From a virus, in IMG/VR virus record IMGVR_UViG_3300027660_000004, positions 1-34,516 of that record: DNA of 34,516 nt. One strand, written 5' to 3'. The translations under genes were made by a program, and so were the position numbers. Position 1 is the first letter of the stretch; every line of letters starts with the position of its first letter. This document shows, piece after piece, positions 20,913 to 28,110 of this stretch. The notes below the pieces were generated by a model. The model was not told the DNA's origin. It saw only the letters and a program-made list of their open reading frames with translations, and made no database searches.

Positions 20913-21476
20913 CGTAAAGGAATCAAGGAACTAGTAGTACTAGCAGTACTGGCAGTGTTGCTGTTTCTGCCTGTTCTATCTCATGCTCAGACAACTACGC
21001 CTACACCGTTACCCGCTTCGCCACCTATCTCACATATCGTGCTGACGGCTAGCGCAAGCGGCTTCAAAGACGGTACTGGATCACACCCTGCTTCGATTGC
21101 ATTTGCTGGGCTTCAGTTGACTAAGACCATATCGCTCGGCTATGAGCAGCTCACGGTATCCGGTGAGCCTGTTCGCGGGCAGTTCGGCATCGTCACCTAC
21201 AGCAACACGCTTGACAAATTCGTTGGTGCGAAGGCTACTTCTCATTTCGTCTTCGACGCTACGAATATCGTTGTGACTGTTGGTGGTGGTGGTGGGAAGT
21301 GGCTAACCCCAGCAAAGAACAGCATCGCGGAAACGTTTCACGCTTCATTGACTTATCCGCTTGCTACTCACGTTGGTTGGCAACTGTTTGGCTATCAGTT
21401 GTTTCACTCAACCAACACCACCGTTCATGCCAACTACACACAGACGCTCTCGACCGGGCCAGTCTTCTACTTCTAA
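20904..21476 (+). CDS. Exported, outer-membrane-barrel-like protein (190 aa)
   Basis: Start codon lies inside palindrome copy 14, with AGAGGAG about 7 bases upstream. Residues 1-28 form a classical signal peptide (basic MITRKGIK, hydrophobic VVLAVLAVLLFLPVL, cleavage SHA|QT). The mature part is beta-rich with alternating polar/hydrophobic strands (SHFVFDATNIVVTVGGGGG, THVGWQLFGYQLFH) and ends in FYF, the C-terminal aromatic typical of outer-membrane beta barrels. Phage-encoded exported barrels can block receptors or alter the surface of lysogens. This is the best evidence here for a diderm host. Function beyond location is inference. Confidence 0.65.
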   Translation: MITRKGIKELVVLAVLAVLLFLPVLSHAQTTTPTPLPASPPISHIVLTASASGFKDGTGSHPASIAFAGLQLTKTISLGYEQLTVSGEPVRGQFGIVTYSNTLDKFVGAKATSHFVFDATNIVVTVGGGGGKWLTPAKNSIAETFHASLTYPLATHVGWQLFGYQLFHSTNTTVHANYTQTLSTGPVFYF

Positions 21477-21764
21477 ATGAAGCCTAACCGCATCGGTAAC
21501 TTCCTATACAATCTCGACCGGACTATTGCTAGTCTCATCTGGGGTACATCCCAAGAGACAATCAGTAGTGAGGTGGGGAGGATTGCAAAGGGCGCGGGGC
21601 AACCAGATGGCTGGACTCCGCGTTGGCAGTTTGAGATTGTATGGGCAAAGTCGCTCGCTCATTGGCTCGACTCGACATCTCGTATCTGGGGTGTAGATCA
21701 TACAGCTAAAGCAATCGTCCATGCGGACCTGCTTGATGCTGTAGACAATGGGAAAGAGCAATAA
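21477..21764 (+). CDS. Conserved small phage protein (95 aa), ETISS motif
   Basis: ATG directly after the previous stop. The N-terminus (RIGNFLYNLDRTIASLIWGT, then SQETISSEVGRIAKGAG) resembles small proteins in phage and prophage lysis regions that carry an L-D-x-x-x-N/A-x-L...G-D/S-x-x-ETISSR-x-GR pattern; their function is unknown. Ends in a hydrophilic helix (KAIVHADLLDAVDNGKEQ). It is the last gene before a strong terminator. Confidence 0.65.
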   Translation: MKPNRIGNFLYNLDRTIASLIWGTSQETISSEVGRIAKGAGQPDGWTPRWQFEIVWAKSLAHWLDSTSRIWGVDHTAKAIVHADLLDAVDNGKEQ

Positions 21765-21804
21765 GGGTTCCCATCCGGTTAGTACTCCTCGCCGCGCATG
21801 GGTT

Positions 21805-21843
21805 ATGGGCTGGACTTCCCTCCGGGGTCCAGCCCATTCTTAG
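21805..21843 (+). terminator. Strong hairpin terminator ending the late/lysis transcript
   Basis: ATGGGCTGGAC (21805-21815) pairs perfectly over 11 bp with GTCCAGCCCAT (21827-21837) across an 11-nt loop, followed by TCTTAG. It separates the rightward late region from the repressor promoter. Confidence 0.8.
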
Positions 21844-21846
21844 TAC

Positions 21847-21873
21847 TTGACAGGTTTCACTACCTGTTATATC
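21847..21873 (+). promoter_or_regulatory. Promoter with embedded operator for the XRE repressor gene
   Basis: -35 TTGACA (21847-21852) and -10 TATATC (21868-21873), spacer 15 bp. Between them lies CAGGTTTCACTACCTG (21851-21866), with arms CAGGT/ACCTG, placed for autorepression. The predicted transcription start falls at about 21880, almost at the GTG (21882), so the mRNA would be leaderless, as lambda cI mRNA is. Confidence 0.6.
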
Positions 21874-21881
21874 CTCTTTGA

Positions 21882-22214
21882 GTGCCACGCAGCCAATACT
21901 ACCGATCACCAACCAGATGCCTGGAGAATAAGCCCACTCCTCAGTCTGTTCTCTTCTGTGATAAGTTTATCAACCTCAGTATCGTAGCCCTCCGTACTGG
22001 TATCAGTACATCCCACCTATCCATGCTGTTCTCTGGTAAGAGACAGCCATCCCTAAAGACAGCCAAGCTGATAGCCCTAGCTCTGCATATGAGCTTACAG
22101 ACATTTGTGTCTCAACTTGAGATTCATGCAGGTATGGAGAAAACACACCTCAAGAACCCAAGACCCTACCGAAGAAAAGTGAAAATACCTCTTGACACCG
22201 TTCCGGCCACGTAG
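21882..22214 (+). CDS. XRE-family helix-turn-helix regulator (candidate repressor)
   Basis: 110 aa from GTG. Residues about 28-77 form a Cro/CI-type HTH: FINLSIVALRTGISTSHLSM, then LFSGKRQPSLKTAKLIALAL and HMSLQTFVSQL. The remainder is a basic tail (KNPRPYRRKVKIPL). No ribosome-binding site precedes the GTG, but the promoter geometry predicts a leaderless transcript. It sits between a terminator and the promoter of the replication operon, the usual place of a lysogeny or early/late switch. It lacks a CI-type peptidase domain. It is a candidate, unproven, to bind the GGTTTCACT motif or the genome-wide palindrome. Confidence 0.7.
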   Translation: MPRSQYYRSPTRCLENKPTPQSVLFCDKFINLSIVALRTGISTSHLSMLFSGKRQPSLKTAKLIALALHMSLQTFVSQLEIHAGMEKTHLKNPRPYRRKVKIPLDTVPAT

Positions 22215-22220
22215 TAAGGT
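22192..22220 (+). promoter_or_regulatory. Probable promoter of the replication/recombination operon
   Basis: -35 TTGACA (22192-22197), 17-bp spacer, weak -10 TAAGGT (22215-22220), overlapping GGTTTCACT (22218-22226), the motif also found in the repressor promoter. The leader to ATG 22239 is short and lacks a clear Shine-Dalgarno sequence. The weak -10 suggests activation or tight control. Confidence 0.5.
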
Positions 22221-22238
22221 TTCACTCATAGCGAATCC

Positions 22239-23798
22239 ATGAAAATACCAACTCCAATGGAATGTGGGCTTAACAGCAAGTTCTCCTCTTGGAGAACCAA
22301 TCAGGAGACGATGATTGATGTAATGATTACATCTCAGCATCGGTTCACGGCCCTATCTGCCCCCACGGGCAGTGGCAAGAGTCCCGCCTATGTAGCCTAT
22401 GCCCTTCTCAGCAAGAAACCCACTTGTTTTGTGACCAACTCTAAGGGACTCCAAAGCCAGTTAATGACTGACTTCGCTGACTGTGGGATGGTGGACATAC
22501 GGGGACGGTCCAATTACCCGTGTGGTCTACGGGATGACTACTCCTGCAATGAGGGCTACGCTACCCGCTGCCCATTCCGGGGGTCTATAGCCTGCCCATC
22601 CAGTCAAGCAGAGATGCGGGCTGCTGGGTCCATGCTCTGTGTCACCAACTATGACAAGTGGATTACCTCCAGCCCCATGAGGGAAGACAACTGGATGAAC
22701 CACTTCGAGCAGGTAGTGTTCGATGAGGGCCACGATGCCCCAGACGCTATCTCCAGGGCCATGCAGTTTGTCATTACCTGTGATGATGTGGAACGGGTAT
22801 TGGAGCTTCCCTATCCTATGCACACGATAGAGTTTGGGTCCTGGAAGGGCTGGGCCTGCAATGCCAAGATGGTAGCAGAGGAGAGACTGCTAGAGCTGAA
22901 GCACAGGTTAGATACAGAGACTAACCCTAAACCCTCTTGGATCAAGGAAATGCTCCACGTCAAGAGACTGGTTAAGCGTCTATCCGCTATCGCCACAGCA
23001 CGGCCTAATAACTGGGTAGTAGAGGAAGTGGATAGGGGATTCCAGTTTGATCCTATCTGGCTGGGCCAGTATGCTGAGGGCACCCTGTTCCTTAATAAGA
23101 AGAGGGTAGTCATTGTCAGTGCAACACTTAGGCCCAAGACAATGGCTATGTTGGGACTCAGCAAGGATAGATATGACTTCCATGAGTTCGATAGTGACTT
23201 TGACCGGACCCGCTGCCCTATCTACTACATCCCCACCATGCGGGTGGATGTGAAGGCTAAGGACCTGGGGATGCTGTGGGTTAGGCTAGACCAAATCATG
23301 TCCAGGAGAGCTGACCGTAAGGGTATCATAGACCCTATCAGCTTTGCCCGCAGAGATGAAGTGCTGAAGATGAGTCGCCATTCTGGGCGAATGATGACCA
23401 ACCAGAGGGGCGAGAATATCATAGCCGTGCTGGAGGCTTTCCGGGCAGCAGGGCCAGGGACAGTGTTGGTTAGTCCTAGCGTGGGCACGGGGTTCGATTT
23501 TCCCGGTAAGCAGGCTGAATGGCAGTTCATCTGCAAGATTCCATTTCCAGACGGTAGGGCTAAGATACACCAAGCCCGACAATTCCAGGATAAAGAGTAC
23601 GGTGCATACAATGCTATGCAATCGCTGGTTCAATTTTTCGGCAGGAGTATGAGAAGTAAGGACGACCGCAGTGAGGGGTTTATTTGTGATGGGCATATGG
23701 AATGGTTCTTACCAAGGTATAGACACTTAGCTCCAAGGAGCTTCCATTCACATTTCCGAATGATTTCTACAGTACCTCCTCCACCGGAGGCTTTATGA
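22239..23798 (+). CDS. DinG/XPD-family superfamily-2 DNA helicase
   Basis: 519 aa. Walker A APTGSGKS (41-48), DEAH-box variant DEGH (162-165), motif V-like SPSVGTGFDFPG, and motif VI QFFGRSMRS (465-473). Four cysteines (C95, C103, C111, C119) lie between motifs I and II, the position of the XPD/DinG [4Fe-4S] cluster. Such enzymes unwind DNA 5' to 3' and act in replication or repair. First gene of the operon. Palindrome copy 15 lies in frame near the start (DVMITSQH, residues 27-34). The lack of a ribosome-binding site and very short leader are odd for the first gene of an operon. Confidence 0.85.
   Translation: MKIPTPMECGLNSKFSSWRTNQETMIDVMITSQHRFTALSAPTGSGKSPAYVAYALLSKKPTCFVTNSKGLQSQLMTDFADCGMVDIRGRSNYPCGLRDDYSCNEGYATRCPFRGSIACPSSQAEMRAAGSMLCVTNYDKWITSSPMREDNWMNHFEQVVFDEGHDAPDAISRAMQFVITCDDVERVLELPYPMHTIEFGSWKGWACNAKMVAEERLLELKHRLDTETNPKPSWIKEMLHVKRLVKRLSAIATARPNNWVVEEVDRGFQFDPIWLGQYAEGTLFLNKKRVVIVSATLRPKTMAMLGLSKDRYDFHEFDSDFDRTRCPIYYIPTMRVDVKAKDLGMLWVRLDQIMSRRADRKGIIDPISFARRDEVLKMSRHSGRMMTNQRGENIIAVLEAFRAAGPGTVLVSPSVGTGFDFPGKQAEWQFICKIPFPDGRAKIHQARQFQDKEYGAYNAMQSLVQFFGRSMRSKDDRSEGFICDGHMEWFLPRYRHLAPRSFHSHFRMISTVPPPPEAL
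22319..22331. repeat. Palindrome TGTAATGATTACA, copy 15 (inside a gene)
   Basis: Exact copy, G-centred, flanked A/T, 80 bp into the helicase gene, read as Val-Met-Ile-Thr. Promoter-proximal within the first gene of the replication operon. Confidence 0.95.
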
Positions 23799-23876
23799 CT
23801 GCGAATGCGTCCATCGCACTCAATGGGGTGCTATAGGGTTCCCAGAAGTAAAATCTAATAAGAGGAGAATCAGAGA

Positions 23877-24815
23877 ATGGCACCACAAGCAATGAGAAAG
23901 GCAACACCCCCAACAGGGGGATTCAACTTCGGAGATATGTCAGCTTATAGCTCCGGGGGCGTTTTACCCGAAGGCGATTACTGTTGGACGGAACTTACCG
24001 TTGAGATGTTTCAACCCACCAAGCAGACGGGTGAGAAGGTTGGCCCGGCCAAACTCGCAGTGAAGATCACCCTTGTTCCACTCGCAGGTGGGGAAGCCAG
24101 AGAGCAGCACTATTCTCTGGGCACCAATGCCCACCAATCATGGCAGCCTAACCCGGAGACAGGCAAAGGGTTGGTTGCTGTTCCTGGAGGGCCGGGTACT
24201 CCCCCTAATGCGTCAACCAACTGGGCTTTCCTCATCAAGTCCCTGTATGACAGCGGACTCCCCAATGGTATCCTCAACGATGATTTGTCTGTCCTTGAGG
24301 GTATCCACGTTCATATGGCTAACGTACCAGAGCCAGAGGAACGCAAGGGGTTCATGTCCAAGACCGGGGAAGCTGGGGAGACTCAGGGTCCCAAGACCAT
24401 AGCCGTTGTCACCGAGATTAAGGATGACGGCAAGCCGTGGGAAGGTACGGGTGGTATCGTTGAAGCAGCCGCCCCAAAGCCCAATGGCAAGGGGACCGCT
24501 GCCCAACATGCCGCCACTCCCCCCGCAGCGTCGCGTACTGCGCCTGCACAGAAAGCGGCTGCCCCTGCCGCCAATGATGATGTGGAGACGGCGGCTATCA
24601 CTGGCATCTCCTCTGTATTGGAGCTGCCCAACTATGCCAAAGGTGTGGGGAAGCTCATTCTCCGTACCAGCACCTTCAAGTCCGTGAGTGGTGCGAACGG
24701 GCAGGAAGTAGCACAGAAGGTCATCAACACCTACTTCTCATCCGATGACACACTCAACTCAATCCTCAACTCCCTGGGATACAAAGTCTCAGGGACGCAA
24801 GTCGTTCCTGCCTAG
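23877..24815 (+). CDS. Possible ssDNA-binding / recombination-associated protein (312 aa)
   Basis: Preceded by AGAGGAGAA. The N-terminal half (to about 185) is beta-rich and OB-like in layout (GDYCWTELTVEMFQPTKQTG, PAKLAVKITLVPLAGGEARE, WAFLIKSLYDSGLP, VLEGIHVHMANVPEPEERKG), like phage proteins associated with ssDNA annealing. A flexible Ala/Pro linker (about 195-240) joins a C-terminal helical domain (ITGISSVLELPNYAKGVGKL, DTLNSILNSLGYKV). Placed between helicase and RecB-like nuclease genes. The assignment rests mostly on context. Confidence 0.5.
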   Translation: MAPQAMRKATPPTGGFNFGDMSAYSSGGVLPEGDYCWTELTVEMFQPTKQTGEKVGPAKLAVKITLVPLAGGEAREQHYSLGTNAHQSWQPNPETGKGLVAVPGGPGTPPNASTNWAFLIKSLYDSGLPNGILNDDLSVLEGIHVHMANVPEPEERKGFMSKTGEAGETQGPKTIAVVTEIKDDGKPWEGTGGIVEAAAPKPNGKGTAAQHAATPPAASRTAPAQKAAAPAANDDVETAAITGISSVLELPNYAKGVGKLILRTSTFKSVSGANGQEVAQKVINTYFSSDDTLNSILNSLGYKVSGTQVVPA

Positions 24816-24833
24816 CAGGGAAAGGGGGATGAG

Positions 24834-25445
24834 ATGAAAGCAACATCACCAAAAGATGTCACGTTAGTACTCCCATCCCCATCAACTCCCCGAAGTCCGG
24901 GCACCCACGTTAGCGGCATCATCCGGGCCATTGCCATGCAGACTGGGATACTCAAGGCTGAAGGGGTAGATGAGCCTAGCATGGCAGACGTAAGAGTGAT
25001 AACTGACCCTGTAGCCATCCTCCGTATCCTGATTGGCTTGGCTTGGGAGGAGTACTATCTAGGGACAGTACTACAAGGTAAAGTCAAGAAGCATCCAGGT
25101 GAGACATGCCTTGACGGTGTGTTTATGAGTCCAGACGGCATATCTAGAGATTGGGACCCTGCTCGACGTGTAATGATTACACGGGTCCATGAGGTAAAAG
25201 CCACCTACAAGAGCATTAACACGGTGGGGGACTTGAGCAAGCAATGGTTGTGGCTCACCCAGGTAAAAGCCTACTGCAAAGGGCTGAAGACTACCCACGC
25301 CAAGCTCCACGTCCTGTTTATTTGCGGGGACTATAAGATGCCCATTCAGCCACAGGCTAAGGAGTACCCGTTAGAGTTTACCCAAAGAGAGATTGATGAG
25401 AATTGGTCGATGCTCAAGGAGTACAGGGATTGGAGGGAAGACTAA
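24834..25445 (+). CDS. PD-(D/E)XK (RecB/Cas4-like) nuclease
   Basis: 203 aa. Motifs of the RecB-type nuclease fold: GLAWEEYY (68-75), the catalytic D94 in TCLDGVF, E120-V-K122 in VHEVKATYKS, and QVKAY (143-147), the QhxxY-type element. No C-terminal Cys cluster, so it is not a typical Cas4. Likely DNA end processing or recombination, with the Sak4-like ATPase downstream. Palindrome copy 16 is in frame (RVMITRVHEVK) just before the active-site strand. Overlaps the next gene (TAATG). Confidence 0.8.
   Translation: MKATSPKDVTLVLPSPSTPRSPGTHVSGIIRAIAMQTGILKAEGVDEPSMADVRVITDPVAILRILIGLAWEEYYLGTVLQGKVKKHPGETCLDGVFMSPDGISRDWDPARRVMITRVHEVKATYKSINTVGDLSKQWLWLTQVKAYCKGLKTTHAKLHVLFICGDYKMPIQPQAKEYPLEFTQREIDENWSMLKEYRDWRED
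25169..25181. repeat. Palindrome TGTAATGATTACA, copy 16 (inside a gene)
   Basis: Exact copy, G-centred, flanked G/C, inside the nuclease gene, read as Val-Met-Ile-Thr immediately before the E-x-K active-site strand. Confidence 0.95.
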
Positions 25446-25696
25446 TGTTCCTATCAGACTTGATAAGTGCTAGTGACTTAATACGGTTTCGGCACACCCA
25501 ACCATCCGCTGAGTTTATCAAGGATCAGGACAAGAGACTTGAGCAGGTGTATGTGGAGTATACCAAGTTACTAGTCATAGAGTTGGAGAGGGCTGGGTAT
25601 GGTGATAAGTCTGCTGAAGCTATCCCACATGCTCTAATAGCCATAGCCTCTATAGACTACCTAATCTCCAAGGCTACGGAAGGACCCACTCAATGA
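25445..25696 (+). CDS. Hypothetical protein (83 aa)
   Basis: ATG sharing its A with the upstream stop; the GTG at 25403 is not needed. All-helical prediction (MFLSDLISASDLIRFR, LEQVYVEYTKLLVIELERAG, PHALIAIASIDYLISKA). Ends ATGA-overlapped with the DUF1643 gene. Not recognised. Confidence 0.6.
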   Translation: MFLSDLISASDLIRFRHTQPSAEFIKDQDKRLEQVYVEYTKLLVIELERAGYGDKSAEAIPHALIAIASIDYLISKATEGPTQ

Positions 25697-26184
25697 CTGC
25701 AATTCTCAGTGAGGACCGTGTGTACCGCTATACCCTGGTGCGTGATTGGCCCATGCTAGATGGGGAGGAACGCCAAGGTTTTGGTAGGAGCAGGGCTTAT
25801 GCAATGGTTGTCGGCTTGAATCCTTCTGTTGCTGATGAAGTTAAGGATGACCCTACCATTCGGCGCATTATGGCATTTGTCAAATCTTGGGGATATGGTA
25901 TGCTGGTTATGGTAAATCTGTTCTCTTTCCGGGCTACTAACCCCAAGCATATGATGGATGCGAAAGACCCTATAGGGCCAGATAATGACTACTGGATAGA
26001 GCAAATGTCGAAAGACGCCTGCGTCATTGTTGCAGCATGGGGAAAGTACGGCTCTTTTATGAATCGAGATGCTGAGATTATCCACCGGTACTCAGGTTTG
26101 AAATGCTTTGGTAAAAACAAGGATGGTTCCCCCCGTCATCCCCTGTATTTACGAAAGGATACGAAACTGGTGAACCTGACATGA
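25693..26184 (+). CDS. DUF1643 family protein
   Basis: 163 aa. Hallmarks of DUF1643: YRYTLVRDWPM, AMVVGLNPSVADEVKDDPTI, RRIMAFVKSWGYGMLVMVNL, FSFRATNPKHM, VIVAAWGKYG, and a C-terminal CFGKNKDGSPRHPLYL. The family is common in phages and mobile elements; its fold is related to uracil-DNA-glycosylase-like or nucleotide-processing enzymes, but no function is settled. Overlaps both neighbours by 4 bases (ATGA). Confidence 0.85.
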   Translation: MTAILSEDRVYRYTLVRDWPMLDGEERQGFGRSRAYAMVVGLNPSVADEVKDDPTIRRIMAFVKSWGYGMLVMVNLFSFRATNPKHMMDAKDPIGPDNDYWIEQMSKDACVIVAAWGKYGSFMNRDAEIIHRYSGLKCFGKNKDGSPRHPLYLRKDTKLVNLT

Positions 26185-26966
26185 CCCTCCCCGCGAGCTT
26201 CGCACGGGATGGGTTCCTACCCATCAACCAAGTGAGGAGCAAACAGCGCCACATCCTCATCGGTACTGACGGGTGGAGCAACACTGGCAAGACTGAGTTT
26301 GCCCTATCCGCCCCCGGCCCCGGTATCGTCATATGCCTAGACCGTGGGTTTGATGGCGTATTCGATAACCCTAACCCACCCATCACTCGCCGGGATGACT
26401 ACGCTTTCAAGGTTATCCATATCCCGCTGGCTACCCAAGTGGCACAGCCTGAGTACCTGGAGTACTGGCGGGCCTTCTACGCTGAGTATAAGAAGGCTCT
26501 GGCTAACGTGGACTGCCGCACAGTGGTATTGGACGGAGACTCAGACTCATGGGAGCTACAGCGCCTAGCTGAGTTTGGCAAGTTAGAGCAGATACCAGCC
26601 ATCCGCTACACTGCGGTCAATGCATCTAGGCGGGCCATGATAGCCCGCGCATTCGACTCGGGGAAGATCGTCATTAGCACTAACAAGCTCAAGGATGAGT
26701 ACGAGAATTCTGCTGATGACAAGAACAAACAGGTCAAGACTGGCAAGGCCAAGCGGCAAGGGTTTGCAGACCAAGACTACCTGTACCAGCTACAGCTAAG
26801 GCACCTACACAACCAGGAGACTAACAAGTTTGGGGTGAGGATACTCCGGTGCAAGAGTGATACCAGTTTACAGGGGTTGGAGCTGTGGGACGGGGATTGC
26901 AACTTCAGGTCACTCATGGAGACAATCTACCCACATATCCCGGCTAAGGAGTGGGGCTATGCTTGA
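26181..26966 (+). CDS. Sak4-like RecA-fold ATPase (AAA_24)
   Basis: 261 aa. Walker A G31-W-S-N-T-G-K-T38, Walker B VVLDGD (115-120), then ASRRAMIARAFDSGKIVIST and a Lys-rich loop (DDKNKQVKTGKAKRQGF). This layout fits phage AAA_24/Sak4 proteins, which are short RecA-core ATPases that promote single-strand annealing. Next to a RecB-type nuclease and a possible ssDNA-binding protein, it forms a recombination module. Walker A has the unusual GWSNTGKT form seen in this family. Confidence 0.75.
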   Translation: MTLPASFARDGFLPINQVRSKQRHILIGTDGWSNTGKTEFALSAPGPGIVICLDRGFDGVFDNPNPPITRRDDYAFKVIHIPLATQVAQPEYLEYWRAFYAEYKKALANVDCRTVVLDGDSDSWELQRLAEFGKLEQIPAIRYTAVNASRRAMIARAFDSGKIVISTNKLKDEYENSADDKNKQVKTGKAKRQGFADQDYLYQLQLRHLHNQETNKFGVRILRCKSDTSLQGLELWDGDCNFRSLMETIYPHIPAKEWGYA

Positions 26967-27165
26967 TGACTTGATGAAGTACGGCTATATCGAGACTGAG
27001 GACCGTAACAAGGTTGTACTGTTACGGGACATCTACACAGACCTACGGCACAAGGGCCACGCTCTCCACTTCGCAGAGGAGATTAAGGATGGGCAGGTAA
27101 CTAAGCTGGCTGTCTATCACTATAGGTCTTGTGTGGTATGTTCTCCCATTAGGGGGCTGCCATGA
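26959..27165 (+). CDS. Small hypothetical protein (68 aa)
   Basis: ATG overlapping the end of the ATPase gene. Starts MLDDLMKYGYIETEDRNKVV; ends with two cysteines (YHYRSCVVCSPIRGLP, CxxC). The preceding part of the open frame, back to 26857, is a shadow of the ATPase gene. Overlaps the ERCC4 gene by 4 bases. Not recognised. Confidence 0.6.
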   Translation: MLDDLMKYGYIETEDRNKVVLLRDIYTDLRHKGHALHFAEEIKDGQVTKLAVYHYRSCVVCSPIRGLP

Positions 27166-27890
27166 TATTGCTCGACAACAGGGTTGGGAGTAAGGAGCTG
27201 CTACCTTATATCCAAAGGTTGGGTACTAAGGTAGAGCTAGGCCATCTCGAATATGGGGACGCGGCCTTTGAAGGGCACGGCCCTACCGGGACTATAGCGG
27301 TGGGGGTAGAGCGCAAGACTCTCTCTGATCTTTTGAACTGCGTGGACGATGCCCGCTATTCAGCCCACCAGAGGCCAGGAATGCTGGCTATGTATCAGTT
27401 CAACATCCTCATGGTTGAGGGGATATGGAAGCCAGATTCGACCACGGGGTATTTAATGGAGTGCATACGCACCCTTGAGTGGCGTCCTTTTAGGTACAGA
27501 ACCCAGATGGTCAGGTACTCCAAGGCTTTCAGGTACCTTTTGACGCTACAGATAGCAGGCACACCTGTAATCATTACACGGGACCTAGAGCACACAGCCT
27601 ACAATATCTGTGAATGCTTCGCTTACCTACAGAAGCGGTGGGAAGACCATACTAGTTTACTCGAAACACAGAAACTCAACATGCCATCACTCAATGGCAG
27701 ACCGTCTCTGGTGAGAAGGTGGGCATCAGAGCTGGATGGGATAGGCGTGAAGCATGGGATGGAAGCAGAACGGTTGTTTCGCACCCCTTACGAGTTGGCG
27801 TCCTCTGATGAAGGGGACTGGATTAAGATACCGGGGGTAGGGGCCAAGTTAGCACGCTCAGTGATAAAACAGATTCACGAAACGGAGTGA
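27162..27890 (+). CDS. ERCC4-type nuclease with C-terminal helix-hairpin-helix
   Basis: 242 aa. Active-site elements LLDNR (3-7), GVERKTLSDLL (48-58, the ERK motif with E50, R51, K52), and a C-terminal HhH (KIPGVGAKLARSVIKQI, about 222-238), as in XPF/Mus81-like structure-specific endonucleases. Likely resolves branched replication or recombination intermediates. Palindrome copy 17 lies in frame (TPVIITRDLEH). Confidence 0.85.
   Translation: MILLDNRVGSKELLPYIQRLGTKVELGHLEYGDAAFEGHGPTGTIAVGVERKTLSDLLNCVDDARYSAHQRPGMLAMYQFNILMVEGIWKPDSTTGYLMECIRTLEWRPFRYRTQMVRYSKAFRYLLTLQIAGTPVIITRDLEHTAYNICECFAYLQKRWEDHTSLLETQKLNMPSLNGRPSLVRRWASELDGIGVKHGMEAERLFRTPYELASSDEGDWIKIPGVGAKLARSVIKQIHETE
27566..27578. 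repeat. Palindrome TGTAATCATTACA, copy 17 (inside a gene)
   Basis: Exact copy, C-centred, read as Val-Ile-Ile-Thr. The only copy with a non-purine (C) on its left flank. Confidence 0.95.
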
Positions 27891-27893
27891 CAC

Positions 27894-28109
27894 ATGCCTA
27901 GTTCTGGACTACCTATAACAAATCTAATTCCGAAGGGGACAGAGAATGATGAGATGGGCCGCATATATCAGAGGATCACTGAAGATGCTGCCTATGCTAT
28001 GAAGTTAGGACTCTTCACAGAGTGGTTAGAGTCATTCATTGGTGCGTGGAACAAGACACATGACCCTTTCATATCATCTACTGCTGGCCTTATAGAATGG
28101 GATATGTGA
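27894..28109 (+). CDS. Small hypothetical protein (71 aa)
   Basis: Begins 3 bases after the nuclease stop (ACGGAGTGACACATG, with a weak GGAG). Acidic helical protein (MGRIYQRITEDAAYAMKLGL, FTEWLESFIGAWNK). Not recognised. Ends 1 base before the GTG of the UDG-exonuclease gene. Confidence 0.55.
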   Translation: MPSSGLPITNLIPKGTENDEMGRIYQRITEDAAYAMKLGLFTEWLESFIGAWNKTHDPFISSTAGLIEWDM

Positions 28110-28110
28110 A

